A stretch of 64,000 bases of DNA from Epithemia pelagica (Eukaryota; Bacillariophyta; Bacillariophyceae; Surirellales; Surirellaceae): assembly GCA_946965045.2 (NCBI GenBank), contig OX337229.1:2604001-2668000 (forward strand), given 5' to 3'. Each line of letters opens with the position of its first letter. The stretch's first letter is position 1. The notes below the pieces were generated by a model. It was not told the DNA's origin and searched no databases. It saw nothing but the letters and a program-made list of their open reading frames with translations. The position numbers were made by a program, and so were the translations under genes. This document shows, piece by piece, positions 1-9,275 of this stretch.

Positions 1-612
1 CCAAGCGCCACAAGGGAATGCACCATTCCACCACACTATCCAGCCAGTTTTAAGGCAGATTCCCACCTCATACCTCACACCTGCTCCCTTAAACTTGTGC
101 GAGTACCATTTTGGATCAAAAGGTGACGGCTCCAAAATCCTGAAGTCAGTACCATCCAAACTAATGAAACAGACCTGTCCAGATACACTACAATCAAACC
201 TATTGTCCCATACAATCTGTTATAAGAACAACAGCAATGGTCAGATATGAGGAGGACGACTTCATTGCAAATTCATGTAGGGCCATGTACTTACATAATT
301 GAGACCACTATACAACAAATTTACAAACACTTTGACCCACTTCCTGTAGGTCTTCCTCGTTGTTTTGGCTATTGAGACCATAACATCCTCTGTAGCATAG
401 ACTTTCAGAAAAGCCAGTGTCCACAACAAATGACGAGGCGATGCACCTTTGGGCAATGAACTGTCCAGTTCATCCCACACATGAACACAGAGCAAAGGAG
501 ACATTCCAAAGTAAGAACGAAAAGCACGTGAGAAATCAAGTGAGTGTGAGTGTCTTGCTCTACCAAGCATTGGCAGAGCCAAGTTGATGAATGTTCGTTG
601 TGTCACCAACAT
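1..612 (-). CDS. DDE transposase (PIF/Harbinger, HARBI1-like), N-terminal part
   Basis: The gene starts at the ATG at 612 and reads leftward off the window. Exon 1 is 612-295, the intron 294-217 (donor GTAAGT, acceptor ATAACAG), and exon 2 216-1, open to the edge. The splice joins ...GLNY to IVWDNRFDC in frame. The N-terminal half has the helical region seen upstream of DDE_Tnp_4 domains (FRSYFGMSP, RHLLWTLAFLKVY, RKWVKVFV). Exon 2 carries SLDGTDFRILEP with the first catalytic Asp, followed by FDPKWYSHKFKGAGVRYEV, typical of diatom Harbinger transposases. The second Asp and the Glu lie outside the window. No break is seen in the visible part, so it may be an intact gene. Confidence 0.8.
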
Positions 613-950
613 GGTGGGAGAAAACCGCTTTGGAAAATTTATGTTTGCTCAGTGTGTGTCGCGATGCTGACCACACCTTTACTCTGATCTCGGTCTGTCT
701 GTGTGTAGTACTGTCAGTTCATTGGAACAGGTTTTTTGGAATTTCATCACGTTCATTTGATTGGCTGGTCAGTTGAGCAGCGACACTAAACTTTGTACTG
801 TTCTACATATAGTGACCAATTCGAATTCGTGTCCGGTCATTGGAACCGGCCTGGAACGGTGCAGAAATCGATTCAAAAATCGTTTTCATTCAAAAACTGG
901 AATTTCTGAATGGCCCTACCTCGCCATAATCCTTTTACTTTCTACATCTT

Positions 951-1180
951 AAGCGACCCACATATTGCCCTTATCTTGGGTTAACTGTGGGTCGCTTGAT
1001 TATATCATTTGAACCACTAGAAAGTGTCCTGGGTCGGTTTTGAAAAAACGACCTGGCTCGAAAAAATCGACCCAGCTCGTTTTTTTAAAACCGACCCAGG
1101 ACACCTTATAAGTGCCCAATTCACTTGGACGAACGACCCACGGTTGACCCAAGGTAAGGGCAATACGTGGGTCGCACTAC
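951..1180. repeat. Nested fold-back (palindromic) element
   Basis: Outer arms 951-997 and about 1131-1178 are near-perfect reverse complements, and each arm is itself capped by CGACCCAC/GTGGGTCG. Inner arms about 1024-1050 and 1079-1104 (GTGTCCTGGGTCGGTTTT and its complement) form a second inverted repeat inside. The stretch could fold into a long hairpin. It lies between the divergent transposase and second-ORF genes, so it could be part of the Harbinger element's control region or a MITE-like insertion. Confidence 0.7.
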
Positions 1181-1252
1181 TTTCAGAATTGGAGCCAAAT
1201 TGGGCATGGCCTCCTCGATTGAAAAATGGAGTCCATGATGAAAACCGACCCA
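954..1252. promoter_or_regulatory. Array of eight CGACCCA/TGGGTCG motifs
   Basis: The 7-mer occurs at 954-960, 988-994, 1030-1036, 1068-1074, 1092-1098, 1134-1140, 1168-1174 and 1246-1252, in both orientations. Fewer than 0.1 copies would be expected in 300 bp by an equal-base estimate. It sits in the divergent promoter between the transposase (start 612) and the second ORF (start 1369). Subterminal motif arrays bound by transposase or by the Myb-like partner are known in DNA transposons, so a binding-site role is inferred. Confidence 0.45.
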
Positions 1253-1368
1253 GTCCGGATTTTGGTGAACTGTTTTTAGGGTCATAATTAGTTTTCGTGC
1301 AAACAGACCAGTCTGGTTTTGCACTCCCTCGCGCTTTTGTTTTACGTACTAATAGTACCTATACTCCG

Positions 1369-2441
1369 ATGACCAGGTCTGGCCGCAACACTTTGGGCGA
1401 GGGTGCCCTACTTTCGTGGAATTCAAAGTCAACAGATGCCGAATTCCTTGACAAAATCGTGTCAGAAGGCTTGATTCTGGAGAGCGCCACACCCAAATCT
1501 GTGTGGTTGGAACACGCTGTTTTCCAAAAGTACAAATTGGAATCATTCAGGTCGGCACTCAACAAAGCCAAAAGAAAATACCAAGTCCACTTGAAGGATC
1601 AACATGAGAGAGAGACTGGTCATGAGTTGTTGGGTCGTGGTGAGACGGCCCCATCTATGGATGGAAAGGTAAGGAACCCCAATGATGGAGATCTCAAACC
1701 AGCTCCTTCTTTGTTTGGGTCGTCCAAAGGACAAGGTAAGTGCCAGTGTACACTGTTTGTTTGATTGTTGAGTCACTGTCCTAACCTGTTGTGGTTTATT
1801 GTCTTTTATGACCAGGTGTTGCTGCCAAGGTCGCTCCTGAGTCTGTCGTCAGTGACGATGCTATGGTGAAGAAAAGGGCGGCAGGATCCATGCCATTACA
1901 GGAGACACTACAGGTACAACTACAACAAAAGAGGAAAAAGACGAATGAAGAAGACAGTGGTAATGACATGATGAGGAATTGGGAGCCTCCTCATGTCTTG
2001 ACACAGTGGGTCGACGACAAGAAACAGCGTCATTTGGTGATTTTGGTGGTGTTGCCTACAGGTATTGCACATGAAGACACAACAAATTGCTTGATTGAAG
2101 TGGATCCGAGCCAGCTACAGGTACATGTGAAGGTAATTTGGCCTGACAACGCAACTCATATCCATTATCTAACCCAACACATGCACAGAGAGTGGCATGT
2201 CGAGGAGAAAAACCTACGAATGAAACTTGCTTTGGAAGACGCCATGAATCAGATGCGAAAAAGAGAAACAGACTTTGTCAGGTCAAAGTTTTCTCTTTCT
2301 CTTCCTTTCATGGTCCAAAGCAGGTTCGACTACGAATTTATGTACGACACAACAAACGGATTCAGAGCGTTGTTGATTTCCCTACATGAGCCGGACGCAC
2401 AATTTGAAGGCGGCATGAAGCACAAGATGGTGCGTCTGTAA
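1369..2441 (+). CDS. Harbinger-associated second ORF (Myb/SANT-like hypothetical)
   Basis: Two exons, 1369-1735 and 1816-2441; the intron has donor GTAAGT and acceptor ACCAG and joins KGQG to VAAKVAPES in frame. The first in-frame ATG is at 1369 (MTRSGRN). Residues about 10-70 (LLSWNSKSTDAEFLDKI, VWLEHAVFQKYKLESF, SALNKAKRKY) form a short Trp-containing helical module followed by a basic stretch, compatible with a Myb/trihelix-like DNA-binding fold. The C-terminal half (residues about 160-330) is a conserved-looking globular region without a family I recognise. It is divergently paired with the transposase, which is the main reason for calling it the element's accessory protein. It could instead be a host gene. 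Confidence 0.55.
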
Positions 2442-2903
2442 ATTAATGTAGTATGATTTGGGGCGGTTGCAAAAACCGGGTGGTGGTGGGCCTAAATCTT
2501 TCTATTAGTTCTCTATTTGTCCATGTTCATAGTTTATGCTATAGTACATCGATTAAGCGTTCTGGTCGTGTTCCGCTTTGTAGTCAGACTTTGCCTAGAA
2601 TGACAGCGAGCTGCTCAGGATTACCCCAGCTCCCAGCGGCGTATTTTTCGTGAATTGAAGCGAGGCAGCTCTTGGAATTTGGAATCAAGCCCCACCTCAA
2701 AACTCGAAACTCGATTTCAGAACTCAAAAACACATTCCCTGGACACAGGCCCTAAGGATTGCAGTTTCGGGACCGACGCGGAAGCTGGCGACAGAGAGTA
2801 AGCAAAAACACAAGAAGAAGTTGGAGACATTAGACTTGGAGACGACAACGGGGAAGCTTTGTTCAACGTCATTTTGCTTGGGAAAGGATCGATAAGCCGT
2901 TTT
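2442..2903. other. Intergenic, no gene seen
   Basis: This gap between the Harbinger second ORF and the first beta-propeller gene should contain the element's right terminus if the element assignment is right. No inverted repeat matching a visible left end can be tested here. No convincing ORF was seen. Confidence 0.5.
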
Positions 2904-5275
2904 ATGGATTTGGCAAGAGGAAAAGTTTGTTGTGCAATCGGCATCATGCTTCGGCTTCTTGTTCTGTTAACGACGGCTGCGACGGTGGTTCGTGCTGCTC
3001 GATCGGGCGACGAAATGTTCGGCGACGATGAATACGGCAAGTTTTGGGCGTTCCACAGTGCCGGTGTGTCTATTATCAACCCAGACACATGTAAGGTTGA
3101 AACAACTATCATACAAGATCGCAACGAAGAACCGTTGCCGTCACGCTGGTTTGATGCTGTTTTTATAGAACTTGATCCTGTCGTTGGACCAGACGGAACA
3201 GAAGAAGAGCCACAAGGCTATGTTGGGATCAATTCAGCCATCCTGCTTGATACGGATGCGCAAGGGCAGACTTCTGGTGCAGGAGAAACGCTTATCTTGT
3301 CTACCAACGGCAAAGATCGCGGTGAACCTGTGGTTTCTCGTATTATCGTTGGTCCTCGCCCAGTGCATGTATATTCAGTTCAGGTGGGAAACCAAGTCGA
3401 AGTAAGTGCTCATCATGACAATGCTTAATTAATTTTTGGTGGGAATTCTCGAAAGAGACAGAACTTCCCTTCCTTGAATAGCTATTCTGCGCTAACTCAC
3501 ACCTATTCGTTTTGATCTCTTGTGTTAATGAAACAGTTGTGGTCTCATTCTGACGTGGATGGCCAGTTTTACATTGTGGATATGAAAAATGTTCGCGGAA
3601 GACGGAGAGAAACTGTACAGTCTTTTGTAGAACGACCAGCGCACGTTACGCTTATGTGGGATCGGCAGGATGAACATTTGCGAACGGCTGGCCCGAATGG
3701 CGGCCCAATTGGGTTTGGTACTTCGACTATGGAATCGCATCTCTTGGTCTTTGACCTAACGAACAAGGAGTTGATAACCACTTTCGATTTATCGACGGTA
3801 ACAACGTCGGGAACATGTTCGGGTACTCAGTACGTGGTTTAATCCAAATGGGTTGTTCATTCCCAAACAAACACTGACAAACTTCTGTATTTTTGTCGCA
3901 GTTCAATCTCCTACTCGGAAGCAAACAAACACGTTTATTTAGAATGCGTCCAAGATGGAGGGATTCTTGAAATAAATGTCGCTGATGCCCTGAATCCTGT
4001 TTTTGTCAACCAGCTTGTGGACATCAAAGGAACCGTCTGGGAAATTCCCTCGAAGGAGGCCATCAACAGGTTCATTGTCGTAACAGACAAAGACAAAAAC
4101 CTCGTCCATATTTTGACGCCTGGAATCAATGGACAACCTAGTCAAGTGAGCTACAATGCGAATGTTCCTGGTCATCCAGAATCTCCCAGTTTCTGGACGG
4201 ATGGAGAAAACAACACTCTTTGTATGCCCCTGACGGAGAATACTAACGTTCATCACCGCAATAAAGAAGAAGAGATTTTGTGTGATTATTACGGATGCAG
4301 CGGGGCGAAAACGTACGTTCTTTGGAGGTCTTCGTGTGTTACCTCACTTGCAGACTCTCATTCACAGTCCCACTCTCTTGTGCCAGTGAAGATGATGTAG
4401 ATGCTGGGCTTTGTTTGTACAATTCAACAGGAGATGCATTGCTGACTGTTGATTTAAGCCAAATCAATTTGGTTGCCTCCAAAGCTCCTCCTTTCAACAC
4501 TGCCTGTGCGAATTGCTTGAATGAAAATGATTATGACAAGGACACTGGTCTTTGCACTTGTACGCCCGAATGTGGTTCTTGTGCCGAAGACGAGTTTGAC
4601 GCAGCCAATACAGGTTTGAGGTGCTTCAATTGGACTGGTTCTTTGGACATCATGTCGACGATCGGAGGTGATGAAGTACCAGTTTCTCTAGATACACCCT
4701 TGCTCATTAAAAAAGGCGGAGCCGTGAAACAAGGATCCCCTAATGTGTCCTCGCCGGAGTGTGGATTTGGACAAAACTTTCGTCCACATAAGCGCGGCTA
4801 TATCTACGACGCTAGTGTGGCCCATGTTCCCATTGATTCAATCGTTATCGTCGATATGAGTACCCAAAAAGTTCATTGCCAAGTGGAGCTACCTGGAACT
4901 CCGTCGACTGTCATCTACGTTCCTACTCGGGGAAAAGAACGAAGTGACTTTATCGAAGAGCGCAAAGGAGACACGGATGATGGAGTCAAGAGCGGCGTCC
5001 GAGCAGGAATTGTGACAATAGGTGTGGTGTTGCTGAGTCTCATGGCAATCGCCGTCGCATACTGTGGAGAAGGTCGAAAGCAAAATGAAGAGCACCGACA
5101 CCTTCATAAAGATAACGAAGAAGAGAACTCGGACAATGGTGAAATCCCTCCTAGTAGTTCCCAAACACCTCGGCCAATATTACGAGAAGAAGGGTCTTCA
5201 AAAGCGATGGATTCGACCACAGCTGACGAAACAAGCAGAGGTGGGGATCAACAGGGAAAGGATATAGAGGCCTAG
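2904..5275 (+). CDS. Secreted type I membrane protein with beta-propeller-like ectodomain (paralogue 1)
   Basis: Four exons: 2904-3401, 3537-3829, 3902-4312 and 4387-5275, giving 696 residues. The ATG at 2904 gives a signal peptide (the hydrophobic stretch MLRLLVLLTTAATVVRA could also start at 2946). The ectodomain has repeated blade-like segments (SGDEMFGDDEYGKFWAF, SHSDVDGQFYIVDM, GVHSISYSE-like, DGGILEINV), reminiscent of lactonase/YVTN-type propellers. A Cys-rich module follows at about residues 438-482 (CANCLN, CTCTPECGSCAEDEFD), then one TM segment at about 603-625 and an acidic, Ser-rich cytosolic tail. Intron positions and phases match the second paralogue at 11736-13965 exactly, which supports the model. 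No function is known to me. An extracellular or cell-surface adhesion or enzymatic role is only a possibility. Confidence 0.85.
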
Positions 5276-6524
5276 TTGTGCGAAGAAGTCACGTTTTGTT
5301 GACTTGACAGGAATGTTGCATTCCACACAACGGATTTCAACGAGCACGAATGTAGAAGACACTCTCCCTGACAAGTTGAACCACCCGTCAGTTGTCTGAT
5401 CCCTGCAGCGGTCTTACCGAGGACAACGCCATTCATCAATTGTGGACAAAAGAGGCAAACTACGAAAACGTTCTTGCCTTGTTGTCTACTCCTACTCATT
5501 CATGTTATTGGGTTGGACGACAGCCTTCGTCATTGGAGTTTCGTCCAATTTCAAAGTTACTTATATATTGTGCCTCATGCTTGGCAATCTGCTCCCATTA
5601 TAGGACCTTTGCTCATAGAAGTGTGATTGCTATCGATTGGTCCTACTTCTTGGTTGTTGACTTTGAGAAGTGTGATTTGCCGATTCGGTGCCATTCCTGC
5701 CCTGCCCTGGTTGACTATGGCTTGTCAACAGCACCATATAACATACGAGTACTCCACGACCAGACACTTTTCGTCTACAATAGGCGTTCCTCATGGCTGG
5801 ACTGTTGGGCATTCGGAAGCTCCTCAAAAGAATTTGTGGGTTCGCATTTTTTGCATCATCCAACCACAGGAGCAGGAAAGAGATGAGTTGAAACTCGAGT
5901 TTGCGTTGCTGGGGTAGGGACTAGGCATTCACATCTCACTTGGGGACGACCGGGGTTCATCTTGTAATGACAACAACCAGATGGTCCTTCGAGCAATGCG
6001 TTCGATATTATTTTCATCATCATGTCATTGTGTGAAGATTGTGAATGCTCATCACGTTCGTGTTTGGACTGCGTGTTTGGGTTTGGGTCATTATTTAATA
6101 GTACTGGTGACTGACCAATGGCACGGTCACGGACGGACATTGACAGACACATAAGCGACAAGACAATGACGGGTCATGAGTCATGAATAGTCATTTCGTA
6201 CAGTAATCATAGACTATCCAAACAAATGATTTTTGATAGACATCGTAGAGTCTCTCGAGTCTCACTAATTGATTTTCGTTGGGTATGATTTCCTTATGTC
6301 CAAGTTGTAACAGTAACACAAACAGTACGATTAACGTGCGTTGGCATTTGCCGACGACAGACAAAGACAAGACGGAAAAGAGAGCGCACAGCCCCCACAC
6401 CCCACCACTCCACTCCACCCCAACAACGAAGAAACAACGCTTCAGTCCCGCTCCTTCTTCACTTGTTGCTTGTTGCCCCCATCCACATCATAACCTCAAC
6501 GGATCAGAGAGCGACAAGCTTTGA
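5276..6524. other. Intergenic, no supported gene
   Basis: Overlapping ORFs of 75-164 codons exist on both strands but none has recognisable domains, consistent splice sites or coding-like composition. It presumably holds the 3' UTR of the beta-propeller gene and the promoter of the Ser-rich gene. Confidence 0.5.
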
Positions 6525-7285
6525 ATGACAATGAATATGATTACTCCACGAACGCCATGGTTGATAGTGGATACGAGTCAAAAAGGGATTCCCCAATCGA
6601 ACAACGTGGACGAGTATGATGGGAATTGTGCTTGTAAGAGGACGACCATCAAGGAAACAAAGATGAAAAATACCAACAACAACAAACCGCACGACTCGGT
6701 GATTCGCAATTCAAGACAATCTTCGTTTGTCTGTCCAAATTGTGGAGGGATTCAATTACAAGAATTGGTGGCAAGTGTTGCGTCGACCACGGGAGACACG
6801 GAAGATCCAAGAGAGTCGATCGACTGTTCCCTGTCTACCTCATCATCGTCGTCATCATCCTCCTCCTCCTACGATACCCCAACGACGCACCCTCGATCCA
6901 GAGGTATATCGGTAGATTCATCAATAACGGCGTTGACGAATACGGCAGTGGGCGCAAGACGGACCTCTCAATGGCACAAGGAAGCAAAACACACTCGTAT
7001 GGGCAAAGTCGTGTCAGCGGGATTAGTAACACCCACCTATGTGCAACCCAAGGGCGATGTGGAATACAAACGTACGTACACCCACAGCGAAATGTCATTA
7101 TGATACTCGATAGGTATCTCAATTCATACGGAATGTGTATCTTTATATTAATGTTTCGTTGTATTACATATTTGACAGCTCAACAGTGGGAACAAACGCC
7201 AGAACCAACCAACAACAGGATGCCAACACCCCAGTCTCACAAAATTAGACGGCGAAAAAAGCTGGCGTATGAGAGCGACGAGTAA
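6525..7285 (+). CDS. Ser-rich protein with CPNC motif, hypothetical
   Basis: Two exons, 6525-7071 and 7179-7285; donor GTACGT, acceptor TTGACAG, phase 1, joining VEYK to PQQWEQTPEP. The product is about 217 residues. Residues about 66-75 contain FVCPNCGGIQLQEL, half of a possible zinc-ribbon with only one CxxC visible. A run of ten serines follows around residues 107-116, and the C-terminus is basic (KIRRRKKLAY), which could be a nuclear localisation signal. The protein is low in complexity and predicted disordered. I do not recognise a family. Confidence 0.55.
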
Positions 7286-8062
7286 AAACAACACCAATGG
7301 AAGCCATGCAAAGTCACACATACTCTCTACTCGTGTTCCCGTAAATGTTTGTTCTACATGTTGCTGTGCTGTGCTGTGTGCTATTTTCTACTGATTGGGA
7401 CGAAGAGTGGAATAAACATCTCCGCAATTTTCGTTGATGCTGAGAACAATCATCATTCAGGATTTGGGAGAAATTGTTTGGTCCACCACCCACCATGCCA
7501 TTCAATTTTCGATAGTTCGTGCCGTCAAGCAGTTGTTCGAGGCCTATCCTATCCTAATGCAGTCTCGTTTGGAATTGAATGCAGATCCGACAGGTGCAAG
7601 GGGGAAAGATTGCACTGTTCAAATATCTGTCGCACGTTATGGTGAAACATTGGGAGCTATCGACGCAGAGTAAACTTCTTAGCAAGAAACCATCCTTGTT
7701 AGAAAGTCGACATATAGTACTGCGGCGAAGTTCCTCTCCTCGAACTCTCTCTTATTTTGATATTTGATTCTATAGAACAGACTTCATGGAGTGAGTCTTC
7801 CAAAGCTACTCTTTCTAGAGGGTACTTCTACCTGTGTTTCGAGGAGGTAGGAGTAGAAGGTCAAAGTAGCAGCGGATGACGTACGGACGCTGTTGCGCGC
7901 GAGACGAGAGGAAGATTCAGACAAGATTCGTCACTCCATCAACATCCAAAAACGTAGCTTGTCGCGCCTTTCCAACTTTCCAAGTACGTTTTTCTCCCTC
8001 CAACTCTCTCTTCGCCTAGCACAATCAGATTATTTGCAGTCAGTCCCCCCCCCCCTATTGTC
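7286..8062. other. Intergenic, no supported gene
   Basis: An 79-codon ORF beginning near 7437 was considered and left out for lack of any family signal. A C-run of more than ten bases lies at about 8045-8055, directly upstream of the phosphatase start. Confidence 0.4.
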
Positions 8063-8971
8063 ATGTTGCTTGCCTCTCCAGTTCGTATTTGTCCCTTCCT
8101 CCTCCTGCTGGTTGGATTTTTTACTTCGATCCATGATGCAGTGGCCTTTTCGCTTGGTGTATCGGCTCCTGCCTTGTTGACCCAACGGCCCAATTTTCGG
8201 TATGCAGCTGCCATGGAATCCACCGCCGTTTTGACAGCGCGACATTCGATGCGATTGCATGCCGAAGCCGGCAAGGAAGAACCAATCTTCACTCCATCCT
8301 GCCCAGAGGAAAATCCGCAAAACTTTGGACCTGCCTCGACCCGTGATTCTACCGTCTTTACGTGTGGGCGTCCAGGAGGTGATCCAGCCGACAAGGATAC
8401 GAAAATTCCGACCCAGGCAGTCGTCGATGAATGGGTCGAATTCATGACCACTTCAGAACGACAAATTAAACATGTGGTAATTCTTTTATCTGACGAAGAA
8501 CTCGAGGCCTATGAGGAGCCTGGTCTGATTGCGGCCTACGAAGCTGCTGGAATTGTTGTTCATCACATTCCACTTGCGTCGGAGAATTCTTACCAAGCCA
8601 TTATGACTGATATCGACCAAATTGAAGCCAAGGGTGAACGGGTTGTTGCGCATTGCACCCATGGTGTTGGTCGTAGTGGACGCGTTGCTGCTGGGGTAAG
8701 TCGCAACGTCGCATTTTCGTCCTCGTGGTATCCATAACCCCAGCTCACTTTTGGTGTCTTTTTCTCCGACTGGATTGCTCTGACCATGAAACTCTTGGAC
8801 CGATTGGTATAAATAAATTGACGCTACACATTGACCTCTGTTCAAAATCAGTGGATTGTCCACAAATACGGAGTTTCACCTGAACAGGCCGTGGAGGAAG
8901 CCTTGGTAGCGCGAGAGAACAAGTTCGAACGCATGGGGGCACCTCAACAACTCGCCTCGTGGATGGAATAA
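8063..8971 (+). CDS. Plastid-targeted dual-specificity/tyrosine phosphatase-like protein
   Basis: Two exons, 8063-8695 and 8852-8971; donor GTAAGT, acceptor AAATCAG, phase 0, joining RVAAG to WIVHKYG. The product is 250 residues. The N-terminus is a hydrophobic signal peptide (ICPFLLLLVGFF) ending in DAVAF, which fits the diatom bipartite plastid signal with a Phe at +1, followed by a Ser/Arg-rich transit region to about residue 70. The catalytic loop is HCTHGVGRSGR with nucleophile C198 and R204, the C(X)5R signature of protein tyrosine/dual-specificity phosphatases. The C-terminal helices (EQAVEEALVARENKFERMG) match the end of DSP domains. The substrate is unknown. Plastid location is inferred from the presequence only. 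Confidence 0.85.
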
Positions 8972-9275
8972 AAGTACTCCTACATGCGCTGGGATTATTT
9001 TGTTTCTTTTGTGGTGCCTTGGTTCGTATCAGAATGAGGCTACATTTATTTTAGCCGAAGGATTCATGTTTTCCTGTTTAACACTCATAGGAACACTGGG
9101 AACTAGGAGTACTAGGAGTAGGAGCATAGTACTAGGAGTAGGTAGTCATCAAAGACCCCAAAGGGTAGCAATCGTGCTGGTCTGTCGTCGTCCGTCGCCG
9201 CTGGTGCAGAAAATTTTCTGAAAATTTTCGTCGTGACAATTGCAATGGCGACAGTCAACGGGGTGTTCTGCGAGA
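8972..9275. other. Short intergenic with AGTA-rich direct repeats
   Basis: Imperfect tandem copies of ACTAGGAGT/AGTACTAGGAGTAGG lie at about 9101-9142, upstream of the next gene's ATG at 9276. No gene was seen. Confidence 0.4.

Larger units (their letters stand above)
1..2441. mobile_element. Probable PIF/Harbinger-type DNA transposon, right-hand part
   Basis: The interval holds a minus-strand DDE transposase gene that leaves the window at base 1 and a divergent plus-strand gene whose N-terminal half resembles a compact Myb/SANT-like DNA-binding module. PIF/Harbinger elements characteristically carry a transposase plus a Myb-like second protein. The 750-bp divergent interval carries an array of CGACCCA motifs and a fold-back. 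The terminal inverted repeat and 3-bp target duplication were not located, because the left end is outside the window and no convincing right terminus was seen after 2441. Treating the two genes as one element is an inference. Confidence 0.5.

Noticed and set aside
5392-5917. ORFs of 164 and 96 codons after the first beta-propeller gene
   Set aside because: Overlapping frames without recognisable domains; probably 3' UTR or intergenic sequence.
7437-7673. 79-codon plus-strand ORF
   Set aside because: No family signal, splice sites or start context; it overlaps other random ORFs of similar length.
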